Shown here in pieces: positions 1 through 12,690 of a DNA stretch of 64,000 nucleotides. The stretch comes from Siniperca chuatsi (Eukaryota > Chordata > Actinopteri > Centrarchiformes > Sinipercidae), in contig NC_058055.1 in the NCBI RefSeq assembly GCF_020085105.1, positions 29,014,372 through 29,078,371 of the forward strand. Reading direction: 5' to 3'. The translations under genes were made by a program, and so were the position numbers. The notes beneath the pieces were generated by a model. It saw only the letters and a list, made by a program, of their open reading frames with translations. It had not been told where the DNA came from and did no database searches. How positions within the stretch are numbered: position 1 is the first letter of the stretch; each line of letters begins with the position of its first letter.

Positions 1-60
1 TATGAATCCCGAAACATCAGATATGATAAACACTGACAGGAGCGTTGCCGTGTTAGGTTT

Positions 61-1637
61 TGAGAGAGAAAAGGGGGGGATATTAGGGAGGCACAATGCA
101 AAGACCACGTAGAATTTTATTATTTTTTCATATATATATAGTAGAATAGTAATTATAGTGTTAATATTAATACATTAGTGATAATAGGAATGACAGCTAT
201 AGGAATAATAATGACAGTATTAGTAACAGAGCTAATAACAACAACTGTAGCAGCAGTTGTCGAGCAGGAACACGGGGGCAGCAGGTGGCCCACAACGACA
301 GATCCAGACTCTGCAGGAACACGGGGCAGCAGGCGGCCCACAACCACAGATCCAGACTCTGCAGGAACACGGGGCAGCAGGTGGCCCACAACCACAGATC
401 CAGACTCTGCAGGAACACGGGGCAGCAGGCGGCCCACAACCACAGATCCAGACTCTGCAGGAACACGGGGCAGCAGGTGGCCCACAACCACAGATCCAGA
501 CTCTGCAGGAACACGGGGGCAGCAGGTGGCCCACAATCACAGATCCAGACTCTGCAGCTCCGGAGGCAGAAATACCTGCTGAAAGCGACAGAAGGAGAGA
601 GGAGAGAAACGAGAAAGCACAGAACTACGGGAGAGAGAAGATGTCGAGTTAGTAACATGCAGTAATGGGATAAAAATGCATACAGATGGAGAGGGAGAGG
701 AGGAGAGAGGAGAGAGGTGCATCATGGGAAGTCTCCCGGCAGTCTAGGCCTATAGCAGCATAACTAAGGGATGGTTCAGGACTCACCTGAGCCAGCCCTA
801 ACTATAAGCTTTATCACAGAGGAAAGTCTTAAGCCTACTCTTAAATGTGGAGATGGTGTCTGCCTCCCGAACCCAAACTGGGACCTGGTTCCACAGAAGA
901 GGAGCTTGATACTTGAAGGCTCTGGCTCCCGGTATACTTTTGGAGACTCTAGGAACCACAAATAACCCTGCATCCTGGGAGCGCAGCGTTCTAGTCGGGT
1001 AATAAGGTATTATGAGATCTTTAAGATACGATGGTGCCTGACCATTAAGAGCTTTGTAGGTGAGGAGAAGGATTTTAAATCTTATTCTGGATTTTACAGG
1101 AAGCCAGTGCAGAGAAGCTAATATTGGAGAAATATGATCTCTTTTCCTAGTTCTTGTCAGTACACGTGTCACAGCCTTCTGGATCAACTGGAGAGTCTTA
1201 AGGCACTTATTCAGGCAGCCGGATAATACGGAATTGCAATAGTCCAGCCTAGAAGTAACAAATGCATGCACTAATTTTTCAGCATCATTTTGAGACAGGA
1301 TGTGCCAACGTTGCATAGGTGAAAGAAGGCAGTCCTTGAAGTTTGTTTCATGTGGGAGTTAAAGGATAAATCCTGATCAAAGATAACTCTGAGCATCCTT
1401 ACGGTGCTGCTGGAGGCCAGGACAATGCCATCTAGAGCAATTATATCTTTAGATAACGTGTCTTGGAGGTGTTTGGGGCCAAGTACAATAACTTCAGTTT
1501 TGTCAGAGTTTAACATCAGAAAGTTGCAGGTCATCCAGGTCTTTATGTCCTTAAGGCATACCTGAAGTTTAGTTAACTGGTTAGTTTCATCTGGCTTGAT
1601 CGATAGATATAATTGGGTATCATCTGCATAGCAAGTC
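61..1637 (-). mobile_element. L2/CR1-like LINE fragment, 5'-truncated (copy 1)
   Basis: Read on the minus strand, 798-1316 encodes the C-terminal part of a non-LTR reverse transcriptase (motifs such as [28 protein letters not shown] and APLLWNQVP), typical of fish L2-like LINEs. 1271-1534 continues upstream in another frame, and the catalytic [10 protein letters not shown] lies at about 1605-1635, where the copy ends. The frame shift near 1310 reflects a small deletion relative to the second copy at 45.2-46.7 kb. The 3' region holds a 48-bp tandem array at 262-557. It lies upstream of the first visible adra1b exon, so probably in an adra1b intron, and is a dead copy. Confidence 0.85.
262..557. 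repeat. 48-bp minisatellite in the LINE 3' region
   Basis: About six head-to-tail copies of a 48-bp unit beginning GCAGGAACACGGGGCAGCAG, with a few substitutions (GTGG/GCGG) and a G-run length variant. The array ends at CTCTGCAGCTCCGGAGG. The same unit and the same flanks recur at 45.54-45.85 kb. The open frames across it on both strands are a by-product of a repeat length divisible by three. Confidence 0.95.
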
Positions 1638-2153
1638 CATCAGTCATCAGTCACGTGGGGAACTGGAATCTATAACATAACATGAACATGTCAGACAGCG
1701 AGCAGTTAACCCACCGCCTCGTTGTTAACAACGGAAACACGACATGAAGTAGGCGCAGAGAGAGATATCGATGCTACAACAGCTAACGGCTCTCCAACCG
1801 AATTTATAAAACTGTTCCCACAAATACGTCTTTATGCAGTCAGTTTCAACAGCAGCTCCAGAGACAAGGGTTTGAAATGTTTTATGTGAAATTGAAGTTG
1901 ATCCATATGATCAGTTATGAGAATAAGAGCCAGGTTGATACCGGAATTTTGCTTTAAGATAAACATCTTCACTTACCTGAAAACAGCCACATTTACCCCC
2001 AGTTGAATGTAAAAAGCACATCTCCAAAGGAAATATAAAAATAAAAGTAATAAAAGTCCCTCTGAAATGTGGTGGAGTCAAAGTAGAAAGTGTCTGAAAA
2101 TGGCGATACTCCTGTAAAGAGGAAGTGGATTCAGGTACTTCCTGTCTCTGCAG

Positions 2154-5100
2154 GTTTTGGATTACTGGGTCTTTGGTCGGATCTTCTGTGACATCTGGGC
2201 GGCGGTGGACGTCCTGTGCTGCACGGCGTCCATCATGTCTCTGTGTGTCATCTCCATCGACCGATACATCGGCGTGCGCTACCCGCTGCAGTACCCGATG
2301 ATCGTCACCGAGAGGCGGGCGCTGCTCGCCATGCTGGGCGTCTGGATCCTCGCCATAGTCATCTCCATTGGCCCGCTGCTGGGATGGAAGCAGCCGCCAT
2401 CACAGGTACTGAAACTAGCCGTCATGCAGCACTGAACCAAAGCAGCTTCAGACGGTCGGTCACCGTCGGGAGGGTTGGAGGATTTATTCAGGAGGCTCCT
2501 TTAAAGGACTTTTAAGGCTTTTTGTTTTATAAAGAAGTGCAGGTTTCAGAAAGTTTCATTCTGTATTATTGTATATATGAAAGTACAGAGTCATGAAGTC
2601 AGAGGCTGTTTAGTCGATCTCTCTTTCTCAAGTCAACACGGACGAGATGTCCTTTAAGGGCTCAGAAACAATTGAAATTTGAACATCGACAAATCAAACT
2701 CAACTGAAACAAACCAATCAGTCAGCAGAAGATTCAATCAATCAAAGTTTCTTTATTTTTAAAGCAGAAATACTCGTTTCCTTGTTTCAGCTCCTCAGCT
2801 GTGAGGACTGAATGTCTTTTTGGACAAAACAAAACATTTAAAGAAAATTGAGTTTTTCATTATTCTCTGACATTCAGAAAATATTTGGCAGATTAATCGA
2901 TAATAAAAGTAATCGTTAGTTGCAGCCCTACTCCACCTGCTGATGAAGATTGTGTGACATGATTGAAAGCTCCTGGAAGGCTACTAAATAGACCTTGTGG
3001 TGAGATTACTGCTTCCAGGTCAAGAATGAACTCTCGGACTTATCTAACGATATTAGAAAGACAAATAAATCTGAGTGACAAGAGCTGTGACAGTTTACAA
3101 AAAAAGTTTTAAACATGTTAAATTTTTAACATGTTTTTAAAAATGACACACAGAACAATTTCATCACCAGACCAGTAGCTGTTCTGGAGCTTTCAATCGA
3201 ATCATATGATCTTCCTCAGCAGATAGTCGCTCAGTTGTCACAGAGCTGTAGATGTTTCAATTTCCATTTTCTTTGCTGAGTAACGTCTCGTCCCCGTTGG
3301 CTTAAAAACTGAGATTGAAAGTAGGTGCGGAAGATCGTGTACTACAATCGAAAGCTCCAGAGCAGCTACTAAATGGACCCTGTGGTGTGATTGTTTTGTC
3401 TCAAATCTGTGTTTTGGTTTTAGTGTTTAAGATAAATCTGACAGAAGCTCGTGATGAACGTGTAACCTCCCGTCTGCCTGCAGGACGACACAGTGTGTCT
3501 CATCACAGAGGAACCGTTCTACGCCCTCTTCTCGTCGCTCGGCTCCTTCTACATCCCTCTGGCCGTCATCCTGGCTATGTACTGCCGCGTCTACATCGTG
3601 GCCAAACGCACCACCAAGAACCTGGAGGCCGGCATGATGAAGGAGCGTCAGGAGGACTCCAAGGAGCTCACCCTGAGGATCCACTGCAGGAACCAGCAGA
3701 TCCAGGAGCTATGCCCCGCCTCCAAGGCCGGAGGGGGCGGAGCCTCGGCCGGACGCAGCACGCTCACCGTCAAACTGCTCAAGTTCTCCAGAGAGAAGAA
3801 AGCTGCCAAGACGCTGGGCGTGGTGGTGGGCATGTTCATCCTCTGCTGGCTGCCTTTCTTCCTGGCTCTGCCCATCGGTACGTTCACTCTCTTCACCTAG
3901 AAATCATTTCAAATATTACGACTTCCTCTATCAGTCCCAGCAGAACTGTTTAGGTGAGACTTTCAAACAAACCGATTGGTCTGTCTCGCCGTCAGTCATC
4001 AAACTGGTCCTCGTGAAGAAAATGAGCGATCATGGCGGCTGTAACTCCTCCTCGTGTGTTATTATGGAAATCCAGTCGACATGTGGGCATCAGAGTGCGG
4101 TCGTATACATTTTCATTTTCAAATAGTCCCGTTTTTTTCTGGATAAAAAGCTGCAATGCATCCATATTTGAAGCTAATGAGAGACTTTGTTAGCTAGTTT
4201 TCGGCCTGGGACTGAAAGGGTTAAACATAAAAAAATGATATCACAAGATGACGTCTTCAAAAACCCGTCAAACACTCAAAGATATTCAGTTTACTGTCAC
4301 AGAAAACCAGCAAATTTTCACAAGTGATGATGATCTGCTGTATTTTTGTTTTAAAATGACTCTAACAATTAATCGCTGATGAATTCTCTGTCTTCGACTA
4401 ATCGATCGATCGATTAGTTGCCTCATTGTTTCAGCTCTGTAACTCGACCAGTATTAGCTTACTGCAGACTTATCTGACTTATGTCAGCCGATAAGACTCC
4501 AGGTGAGCCGCTGTAACTACCGCTGTTCACAAAGCAACACAGGATCGAAACCATTATAAAATCACTGAACTACCAGTACAGTGATGGAGACAGAGTTCTG
4601 GTCTCCGAGACGAATGTCAGTGACGCCGGTGTGACGGAGCTGTCAGCAGCCAATCAGGAGAGAGGATTTTAGATCTTTATATGATGAATGAAGGCATTGA
4701 AACGTGAGTCTGACAGGTAAAACATGAGACTCGTGTCGCTGTTAGAGGAGTTTAGCGTGTCTGTGTCACTTTGAACCACGAGCACACGACGAATTAAAAT
4801 ACAGAAGCCGAGTCGACACCTCCGAAAGGTCCGATTCAGGTTCGGTCCATCGACGCGAGCAGCCAGAAGAAGAACCAGTCAGCTGTCATAAACTTTCAAC
4901 CACCAACCTGCCGACGAAGTCTGATCGTCACGCGGCTCAGAGCGAATCCAAACACTTCGTTACAACTCCGCCCACATCAGTCTGAAAACCTGGGATATCG
5001 GAGCAGGAAGCTCCCACAGACCCTTAAAGCATCGCCTCATGTTTAAGTTAGGTTTCAGTGTTATGGACTCTTTTCACTGGTTAGACTGGTATCTGAGTGG

Positions 5101-8100
5101 GAGCACTGGTCCACACGTGGTTCTGTTACAGCAGGTCCAAACATCAGATAATATCACACGTGTGCCCAGTGATGAAACATCAGCGTTTAGGATCACTTAT
5201 TGATCACAGCATTTATCGTTACGTATAACTGATGCTTCAGTAGCATTTTAATAGTGACCTGTGACAGTATTATTATATGTGTATTATATTATACTGTATT
5301 GTTTTTCACTGCTGTCTGACTCTTCATGGACTAAACAATAGATCGATTAATTAATTAATCAACAGTAAAAAGAATCATTAGCTGCAGCCCTGGATGAGAG
5401 GATAATTACACGGAGCGATGCGTCCTGTCTTTAAATTAATTCTGTCCAAAGTCGGGAGCCATTTTGGATTAATGGACGACCGTCTGCCAAACCAGGCGGC
5501 GAGTCTCTGCGAGGCTGCACCCACACAGCTGAGTGACGCTGCCACGAGCTGGGCTAACAATAAAAAGAATATAGTAATATATGTATTGATGGATGAGACC
5601 GAGATCTTTTTGGTGAAAATAATACAGGAACAGCACATTACTGTGTCTCCCTGCCGTCTCAGCAGTGTGGCTGTCCAACAGTGAACTACAGCCTTTAAAA
5701 CTTTATGTCCAGATGCATCACGATGGTCTAAAAATCAAAAGTAGTCCAGAAACCCTTCAGAAACTGCACATTATTTTAGTTTTCTTCATATTTTAAATAT
5801 TTGGCCGAACAGCGATGCTTCAGGTCCTACATCACAGACCAGTCAGCAGCCAGAGTTTCTAGGACAAAACCCAGAAATGAGTCTTGTTTTCTCAGAGTGC
5901 TCACAGAGACAGACAGGCTGGAAGTTAAACACGCTTTATTTTCTGTGATGGATTTCCCACAACATGGACGGTGGAGTGACGCCAGACATTCCCCTGCTGA
6001 TAACACAGATTAGAGCTGAGCCTGCTCGGATTAGTCCAGTTGGACGGGAAGCTGTTTATGTTCGTAATACTGAGCGGACTGTGTCAAAGCCAATGAATCC
6101 CAGCAAAGACTGCCGTGAGACCCGCTGCGAGGTCTGACTGTCTGAGACCCGACTGCTCAGAGACACGACTCCTGTGAGACCCGACTCCTGTGAGACCCGA
6201 CTGCTGTGTGACCCGACTGCTGTGAGACCCGACTGCTGTGTGACCCGACTGCTCAGAGACCCGACTGCTGTGAGACCCGACTGCTGTGAGACCCGACTGC
6301 TGTGAGACCCGACTCCTGTGAGACCCGACTGCTGTGAGACACGACTCCTGTGAGACCCGACTGCTGTGAGACCCGACTCCTGTGAGACCCGACTGCTGTG
6401 AGACCCGACTGCTCAGAGACCCGACTGCTCAGAGACCCGACTGCTCAGAGACCCGACTGCTGTGAGACCCGACTGCTGTGTGACCCGACTGCTCAGAGAC
6501 CCGACTGCTGTGAGACCCGACTGCTGTGAGACCCGACTGCTCAGAGACCCGACTGCTGTGTGACCCGACTGCTGTGTGACCCGACTGCTCTGAGACCCGA
6601 CTGCTGTGAGACCCGACTGCTGTGAGACCCGACTGCTGTGTGACCCGACTGCTGTGAGACCCGACTGCTCAGAGACCCGACTGCTGTGTGACCCGACTGC
6701 TGTGAGACCCGACTGCTGTGAGACCCGACTGCTCTGACACCCGACTGCTGTGAGACCCGACTGCTCAGAGACCCGACTGCTGTGAGACCCGACTGCTGTG
6801 AGACCCGACTGCTCAGAGACCCGACTGCTGTGAGACCCGACTGCTGTGAGACCCGACTGCTGTGAGACCCGACTGCTGTGAGACCCGACTGCTCTGAGAC
6901 CCGACTGCTGTGAGACCCGACTGCTGTGAGACCCGACTGCTCTGAGACCCGACTGCTGTGAGACCCGAGCTGTGAGACCCGACTGCTCTGAGACCCGACT
7001 CAGAGACCCGACTGAGAGACCCGACTGAAACCTCATCCGGGTCTCAAACCGAGCAGTCCTGAGCAGTCGCTTTCCGGACTGCTTTCAGGACGAGGACGAG
7101 GACTCAACCAGCAGCAATCTGTCTCAGCTGTGAGTCGCTGCTGCACCTGCTGACACACTACAGTAACTACTAACTTCCTGTTGTTTCTACATCACCTGCC
7201 CCCCCAGTTTCTGTGCTAATAAACTGAATAATGAACAAACTGTACACGTTGAGCTCCACTGCTGCTCAGACTCCTAAGAACAGATGGATCATCCGGACGT
7301 TCGGACTGAACTCTGACAGTGAATGTAAAGTCACTTCTGGACTGACTCTATAGTTCTACTAACGCTCAGTGATGCAGTGTTTGCTGAGTCACGATCTGCA
7401 CTGCGTCCTCAGTAAATCAGCAGGGAGGACGGACTACACCTCCTCCACCTTTTAAAGCCGCGTCTGTAAAAGGAAATCTGCACATCTGAGAAGCTGTGCA
7501 TGTTTTTACAGGAAAAATGACTTCAAACATCAAAGTAGCTGATCATTAATTTCCTGTTTCGGCTGGATTTGTCATATATATATATATATATATATACTGA
7601 GATCTCGCCAGGCGAGAAGATGCAGCAGATTTTCCTGAGGCATCTTTTGTGGAAGTGTCTGTTAATAAAAAGACGACGCAGAAAACACACAATCATTTAG
7701 AAAAGCAACAATTTTACTGTCGGGCATTTTACAACAGTGTTCTCGACTGAAACCAGCCGAACTGCATCTGAAGCCGCATTAGATCAGAAGCTTCGGTCCA
7801 ACACATACGGACGTCTTTAAGCTGCTGTGAGGATCAGGACTGGTTCCGGTTCTGGACCAGAACTAGTCCTGGGAGCAGAGAAGAGCACGAAGAACGTGGC
7901 AGAAACCCAAAACACTATTAAACTGAAACTGTGTTCGGAGGGAGAATCACCAAACTTGGAGATACGCGGTTTTTACAGGGCAGTGATGCATCCTGGGCAG
8001 GTGTCACAGGTTTTTCCCATGGCGGGTTTAACAGTCAGATTCTTCATATATAGTCAGAGACAGCAGCCTGAGGCACAGGATGGCCTTACAAGTCCATGCT

Positions 8101-10405
8101 CAGGGAGAAATAATCCACCTGCTCAGGAGTCTGTGTTATCTGAACATCAAAAACCCGATCCTCCAAAATCCTCCAAAATCCTCCGAAACCCTTCAGCATG
8201 CTGCAGATCACCTGCCTCCTCTACAGGTCACCACCTCCTGAGGAGGGAGGAGAAAAGGGGAGACGAGGAGAGGAGACAAGGGGAGGAGAGGAGAGGAGAC
8301 GAGGGGAGACGAGGAGAGGAGACAAGGGGAGACGAGGGGAGGAGACAAGGGGAGACGAGGAGAGGAGACAAGAGGAGGAGACAAGGGGAGGAGAGGAGAC
8401 AAGGGGAGACGAGGAGAGGAGACAAGGGGAGGAGACAAGGGGAGGAGAGGAGACAAGGGGAGACGAGGGGAGGAGACAAGGGGAGGAGAGGAGACAAGGG
8501 GAGACGAGGGGAGGAGACAAGGGGAGACGAGGAGAGGAGACAAGGGGAGGAGAGGATTGAAAGATGCAGGTGCTGCAGGTTTATATTATATAATAATATT
8601 TCTACTATATATTATTATAGCAGCTCACCATCATCACCGTGATGGTGGTGATGATGGTGGTGATGATGATGGTGATGATGGTGATGGTGGTGATGGTGAT
8701 GATGATGGTGATGGTGGTGGTGGTGATGATGATGGTGATGATGATGATGGTGATGATGATGATGGTGATGACGATGGTGATGATGATGGTGATGGTGATG
8801 GTGATGATGAATGTGGTGATGGTGGTGGTGATGATGGTGGTAATGGTGATGATGATGATGGTGATGATGATGATGGTGATGATGATGATGGTGATGACGA
8901 TGGTGATGATGATGGTGATGATGGTGATGATGGTGGTGATGATGGTGATGATGATGATGGTGGTGACGATGGTGGTGATGATGGTGATGGTGGTGATGGT
9001 GATGATGGTGATGGTGATAATGATGGTGATGATGACGATGGTGATGACGATGGTGATGGTGGTGATGGTGATGATGGTGATGGTGATGATGGTGATGATG
9101 ATGATGGTGGTGACGATGGTGGTGATGATGGTGATGGTGGTGATGGTGATGATGGTGATGGTGATAATGATGGTGATGATGACGATGGTGATGACGATGG
9201 TGATGATGATGATGATGGTGATGCTTCCTGAGCTCCCCTGCTGTTGGCGGCTCTACAGCTCATTATGTAACGGCCCTCCCCTCCGGTGGAACCTCTGACT
9301 GCAGCTGTAACACATCGATCCTGTTTACTTTCCGTCCATCAGGTTTTCCATTTCCCTCCTGTTGTAGCGCTCACGTGTTCGATCAGAGGCTGCTGTTGTT
9401 GTCCTGGTTATCGGTTATATTCTGGCTTCATTTAAAAACAGAAACGACTGTTATTCCCCTTTAAGAGTCAGTTTGTTTAACGAGCTCACAGACTCCCTCG
9501 TTACTAAATACGGCATTATATTTAATGTCTGCCATTTTATTTGAGTGTCTGAATTCTGAGTGTGTAAACGTCTCCTCTCAGAAACAAAATCTGTTTATCT
9601 GTTTGTTTGTTTGTTTCAGGCTCGTTCAACAGCAGCCTGCGTCCTCCTGAAACCTGCTTTAAAGTCATTTTCTGGTTGGGATACTTCAACAGCTGCCTGA
9701 ACCCCATCATCTACCCCTGCTACAGCCGGGAGTTCAAACAGGTCATAACAGCGATAAATAATTAATAATACAGCTGATAGTCTTTTCATGTACTTGTTAA
9801 TAGTTTTTAATACATGATAATATGTGATAATACTGCAACTGTTAGCACTGAGAGTCCTGTGGTGTCTGAAGGAGGCCTGTCTGTCACTGTGTCATAAACA
9901 CAAAGAGTTTCCCCTCGGGGATCAATAAAGTATTTTTGATTCTGATAAACATCAGTCGACTATCTGCAGTCCGTGTGCTTCGGTGTGTTTTGGACTGACT
10001 GGTTTGTTGTGGACTGACTGGTTTGGTGTCTGTCTTCAGGCGTTCATCCGGATCCTTCGCTGTCGCTGGAAGAGGAAGCGTCAGGGCTGGCAGGCGTACT
10101 ACAACTACCGCTGCCATCTGGGCTCCAACAACTCGTCCTTCCTGAACGGCAGCCAGCAGACGCTGTCCTCCATCAGCCCCAGCCCGCGCTGCGTTGCCTC
10201 CAGACTCCGCCCCCCGCCGTGTCCCTCCTCCTGCGACCGAGACCCCCTCCCCGGACCGACGGGGAGAGCACGGCCCAGCGGCGTGTCCCCGCTCGCTAAG
10301 GATGCCGGGACGCCGATGGGGGTCGGTGCGGGACGAGGGGCGACGTTGAACAGCCAGAGCGTAAACAAAGAGGAGCAGCAGCCATGCAGGAAGGTGCAAC
10401 ACTAA
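2154..10405 (+). CDS. adra1b: Alpha-1B-type adrenergic receptor, TM3 to C-terminus (5' exons outside window)
   Basis: Gq-coupled catecholamine receptor of the plasma membrane. Four exons join in frame: 2154-2405 (phase 0 end), 3484-3877 (phase 1 end), 9620-9741 (phase 0 end) and 10040-10405 with stop, 377 residues in all. Exon 1 shown holds TM3 with [17 protein letters not shown] and DRYIGV, then TM4. Exon 2 shown holds [19 protein letters not shown]5, the third loop, and TM6 with FILCWLPFF. Exon 3 shown holds TM7 with NPIIYPCYS. The last exon is helix 8 (AFIRILRC, a likely palmitoylated Cys) plus a Ser/Pro-rich tail. [29 protein letters not shown] and the tail [13 protein letters not shown] favour 1B over 1A or 1D. 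The break at LPIG|SF matches the TM6 intron of mammalian alpha-1 genes; the junctions before VLDYW, after PPSQ and after EFKQ are extra to the two-exon layout I know. TM1-TM2 exons are not visible. Confidence 0.93.
6128..7027. repeat. 16-bp minisatellite (GAGACCCGACTGCTGT)
   Basis: Roughly 55 tandem copies of a 16-bp unit within the large adra1b intron. The last few bases vary among TGTGAGAC, TGTGTGAC, CAGAGAC and CTGAGAC classes. Three units make 48 bp, which yields a stop-free 207-codon frame on the minus strand of a repeating 16-residue motif ([16 protein letters not shown]). That frame is an artefact of the period, with no independent sign of translation. Confidence 0.95.
8235..8555. repeat. 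Polypurine GGAGA/GACAAGGGGA tract
   Basis: More than 300 bases almost entirely A and G on the plus strand, with an occasional C, built from GGAGACAAGGGG and GACGAGGAGAGGA sub-units. It lies in the same adra1b intron as the neighbouring arrays. Such long purine strands can adopt triplex (H-DNA) structure; that is a property of the class, not something shown here. The Arg/Glu/Gly-rich frames through it are not genes. Confidence 0.9.
8636..9224. repeat. GAT/GGT trinucleotide array
   Basis: About 590 bases of GATGATGGTGGT-type trinucleotides with scattered GAC, AAT and AAC variants. Larger blocks are internally duplicated: the segment around 8955-9055 recurs at about 9105-9205. It explains the Asp/Gly-only, Met/Val-only and Ser/Pro-only open frames, none of which is a gene. 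It ends about 400 bp before the TM7 exon of adra1b. Confidence 0.95.
9868..9945 (+). mobile_element. LINE 3' tail relic
   Basis: Contains GGGGATCAATAAAGTATTTT followed by TGATTCTGAT, the kind of 3' terminus seen on fish Rex1-like LINEs. There is no coding part. It sits in the last adra1b intron, about 90 bp before the terminal exon. Confidence 0.5.
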
Positions 10406-11009
10406 CTTACACACCTGCTGCCTGAGGTGGCCACGCCCCCACCCTGCCGCTGACAGGAAGTGGCTTTTAAAACACGCACAGGTATCACTGCTGACATCAC
10501 GAGAAGCTCTGTTCAACGAGGTGTCGTTCAGGTGTGATGACAGCACCTGTCAGGTGGTTATGACTGTTCCCGCCTCCCTCTCAGCCTTAATAACACACCT
10601 GTGAAACATGGCGGAGCTCCTCATTTTAAAGCGTTTTTACCACCTGATGGTTCCAGATCAGCACCGTCCACTGCACTTAATGGAGCTGTTACCTCTACTG
10701 CACATGTGCAACAGATCACACAACTAAATTAACTACAGCTAAAATAGCTCTAAAGTACAAAACTACAAACGTTTTTCAAAACAACAAATAAATTGAATTG
10801 GAAATCAGTAAATCATCAAAATCAGTAAATCAAAACTAACTGAAATAATAAACAAACATATTAAATTCCTTAAAGCTCCAGCGTGAAACATTCAGGAGCA
10901 GCTGTCGGCAGAAATGGAATATAATACTTATAAGTGTGTTTTCATCAGTGTTTAATCACCTGAAAATAAGAACCGTTGTGTTTTCGTTACCTTAGAATCA
11001 GCCTTTATA

Positions 11010-11265
11010 TCTACAGAGGGAGCGGGTCCCCTTCCACGGAGGCCGCCATGTTGCACCGCCATGTTTCTACAGTAGCCCAGAACGGACAAACCAACCAAAC
11101 ACCGGCTCTAGAGAGGGCCTTTAGCGTTTTTCGGGAGTTTTGCGGCCACCGTAGTTTCTCCTCCACGCCTGGAAGGGGAGGGCGAGGCGAGCGGTGTTCA
11201 CATCGCTGCAAACTGCAGTTTCACCACTAGAGGCCACTAAACCCTTCACGCTGGACCTTTACGTT
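11010..11265. repeat. Probable dispersed fish repeat
   Basis: A GC-rich island with GCCGCCATGTTGCACCGCCA and GTAGTTTCTCCTCCACGCC, ending with CTGGACCTTT, in otherwise AT-rich sequence. It resembles a short interspersed sequence I associate with many percomorph genomes. No second copy is present here, so the assignment rests on recollection. The small open frames across it lack support. Confidence 0.35.
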
Positions 11266-12109
11266 TAAATTTGCCAAAATAAGATGGTAAAAAAGCCTTA
11301 AATATTCACTCAACAGAAAACTAAAACGAATAAAGTATAACAGAAAGCCTAATATAAAAAACTAAATGTAAAATTACATTTATCTTAAAAGTACTATAAA
11401 CATTATTTATACATTTACTTATTGTCATGTTATTTGTCTTTCTTTATTATGCTATAACTATCCTGAAATAAGTTCCTAAAATTCAAATTAATTCTAATAA
11501 ATCTGGAAAACAAATCAGTTAACAGGAAACTAAACTGAATAAAATATAACAGTAAATCTAAGTTAATTACAGACATTTTTATACATTTATTTATTGTCAT
11601 TTTATTTTTTTTTCAAAGAGTTAAAGCTCTCCTAAAAATTATTCCTTAAATTAAAATGAATTCAAAAATCAGGGGGGAAAATGTTCATCTAAAAGTTCAA
11701 CAGGAAAAAAAGAAAAGTAGTATTTGTCTTCTTTCCTTCTGTATTTGTTTATTATGCCAAAGTGATAAAGAAAAGCAAAACTCTCCTGAAATAAGTTCCT
11801 AAACTTAAAATTAATTCAAATAAGTCAAGAACAAACAGTCAACAGGAAACTGTACTGAAAATAGTTAACCAACAAACCTAATTAAAATTATAACTAACTG
11901 ACTTTAAACAGCAGCAGCAGCTAACGATAGCTTGCTAGCTAAACAATGCCTGGTACGTTAGACGTAAGATTCGTACACAATGAATGGATTGGCCTTAAAT
12001 TAGCTTGCTGGTTAATGTTAGCATAACATGTATCTGTAATTTGGATTCGGCTGTGTTGGATACTAGCAACCAAGTGGTACCGTTAAGACCTCGACCTTGT
12101 AAAAGCATT

Positions 12110-12432
12110 AATATCTCCCTGACAGAACATTTATTTTGAAAATCTTCACTCAGACTCACATTAGAGGAAGTGGGATTATCAGCTGAGAGCTGAACCTGTT
12201 GTGTAAAAACCGTACTGACTTTGTATTTGTAGAGAGAAGCTGGAGGTTTTCACATTCACTTCAACACAGTTTGATCACAGCAGCATCTAGTGGACTTTAG
12301 AGGAACTGCAGCTGCTGGTTGGTGTGAGCAGTGTTTTTATACTCTGTATTTATGTATTTATTGTGGAAATCATTCATTCATTCACACAGAATCATAAATA
12401 TCCCGCCTGACCCATCCTGCAGCTGTCGTAAC

Positions 12433-12469
<37 letters not shown>

Positions 12470-12690
12470 ACTTCCTATAGCTTCTTTAGTGGATATATCG
12501 TACTGTGTTATATTGACGACTCTGCTGACTACAGGATGGATCAAAACCTAAAATCATGAAAATCAGACAGACTTGGAGTTGCTGGAAGGTGTATTTGTTC
12601 TCTTTTGGTGGAGCTAGGCTAACAGTTTCCCCCTGCTTCCAGTCTTTGTGCTAAGCTAGGCTAACCCTGTTGTGGAGCTCTCTGTGCTGG
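12110..12690. repeat. Dispersed repeat, first copy (paralogue at 16.5-17.03 kb)
   Basis: Two sub-blocks. 12110-12310 (CTCCCTGACAGAACA, then GGAGGTTTTCACATTCACTT and CACAGCAGCATCT) matches 16840-17025. 12585-12690 (TTTCCCCCTGCTTCCAGTCT, then TGTGCTAAGCTAGGCTAA) matches 16515-16640, and in inverse orientation about 52010-52085. This is a non-coding interspersed family. The 16.8-17.03 kb copy lies directly upstream of an Ig exon of TIM-like gene 1. Confidence 0.6.

Noticed and set aside
153-665. Six overlapping open frames of 100-150 codons on both strands
   Set aside because: They translate the 48-bp array, whose length is a multiple of three; the same frames recur at 45.5-46.0 kb with the same LINE flanks.
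6413-7036. 207-codon frame with a 16-residue protein repeat
   Set aside because: Direct product of a 16-bp unit repeated in threes inside an adra1b intron; no promoter, splice or conserved domain signs.
8557-9298. Long Asp/Gly, Met/Val and Ser/Pro-rich frames
   Set aside because: All are readings of the GAT/GGT microsatellite.
10105-10546. Minus-strand frames of 87 and 220 codons over the last adra1b exon
   Set aside because: Shadows of the GC-rich receptor tail on the opposite strand.
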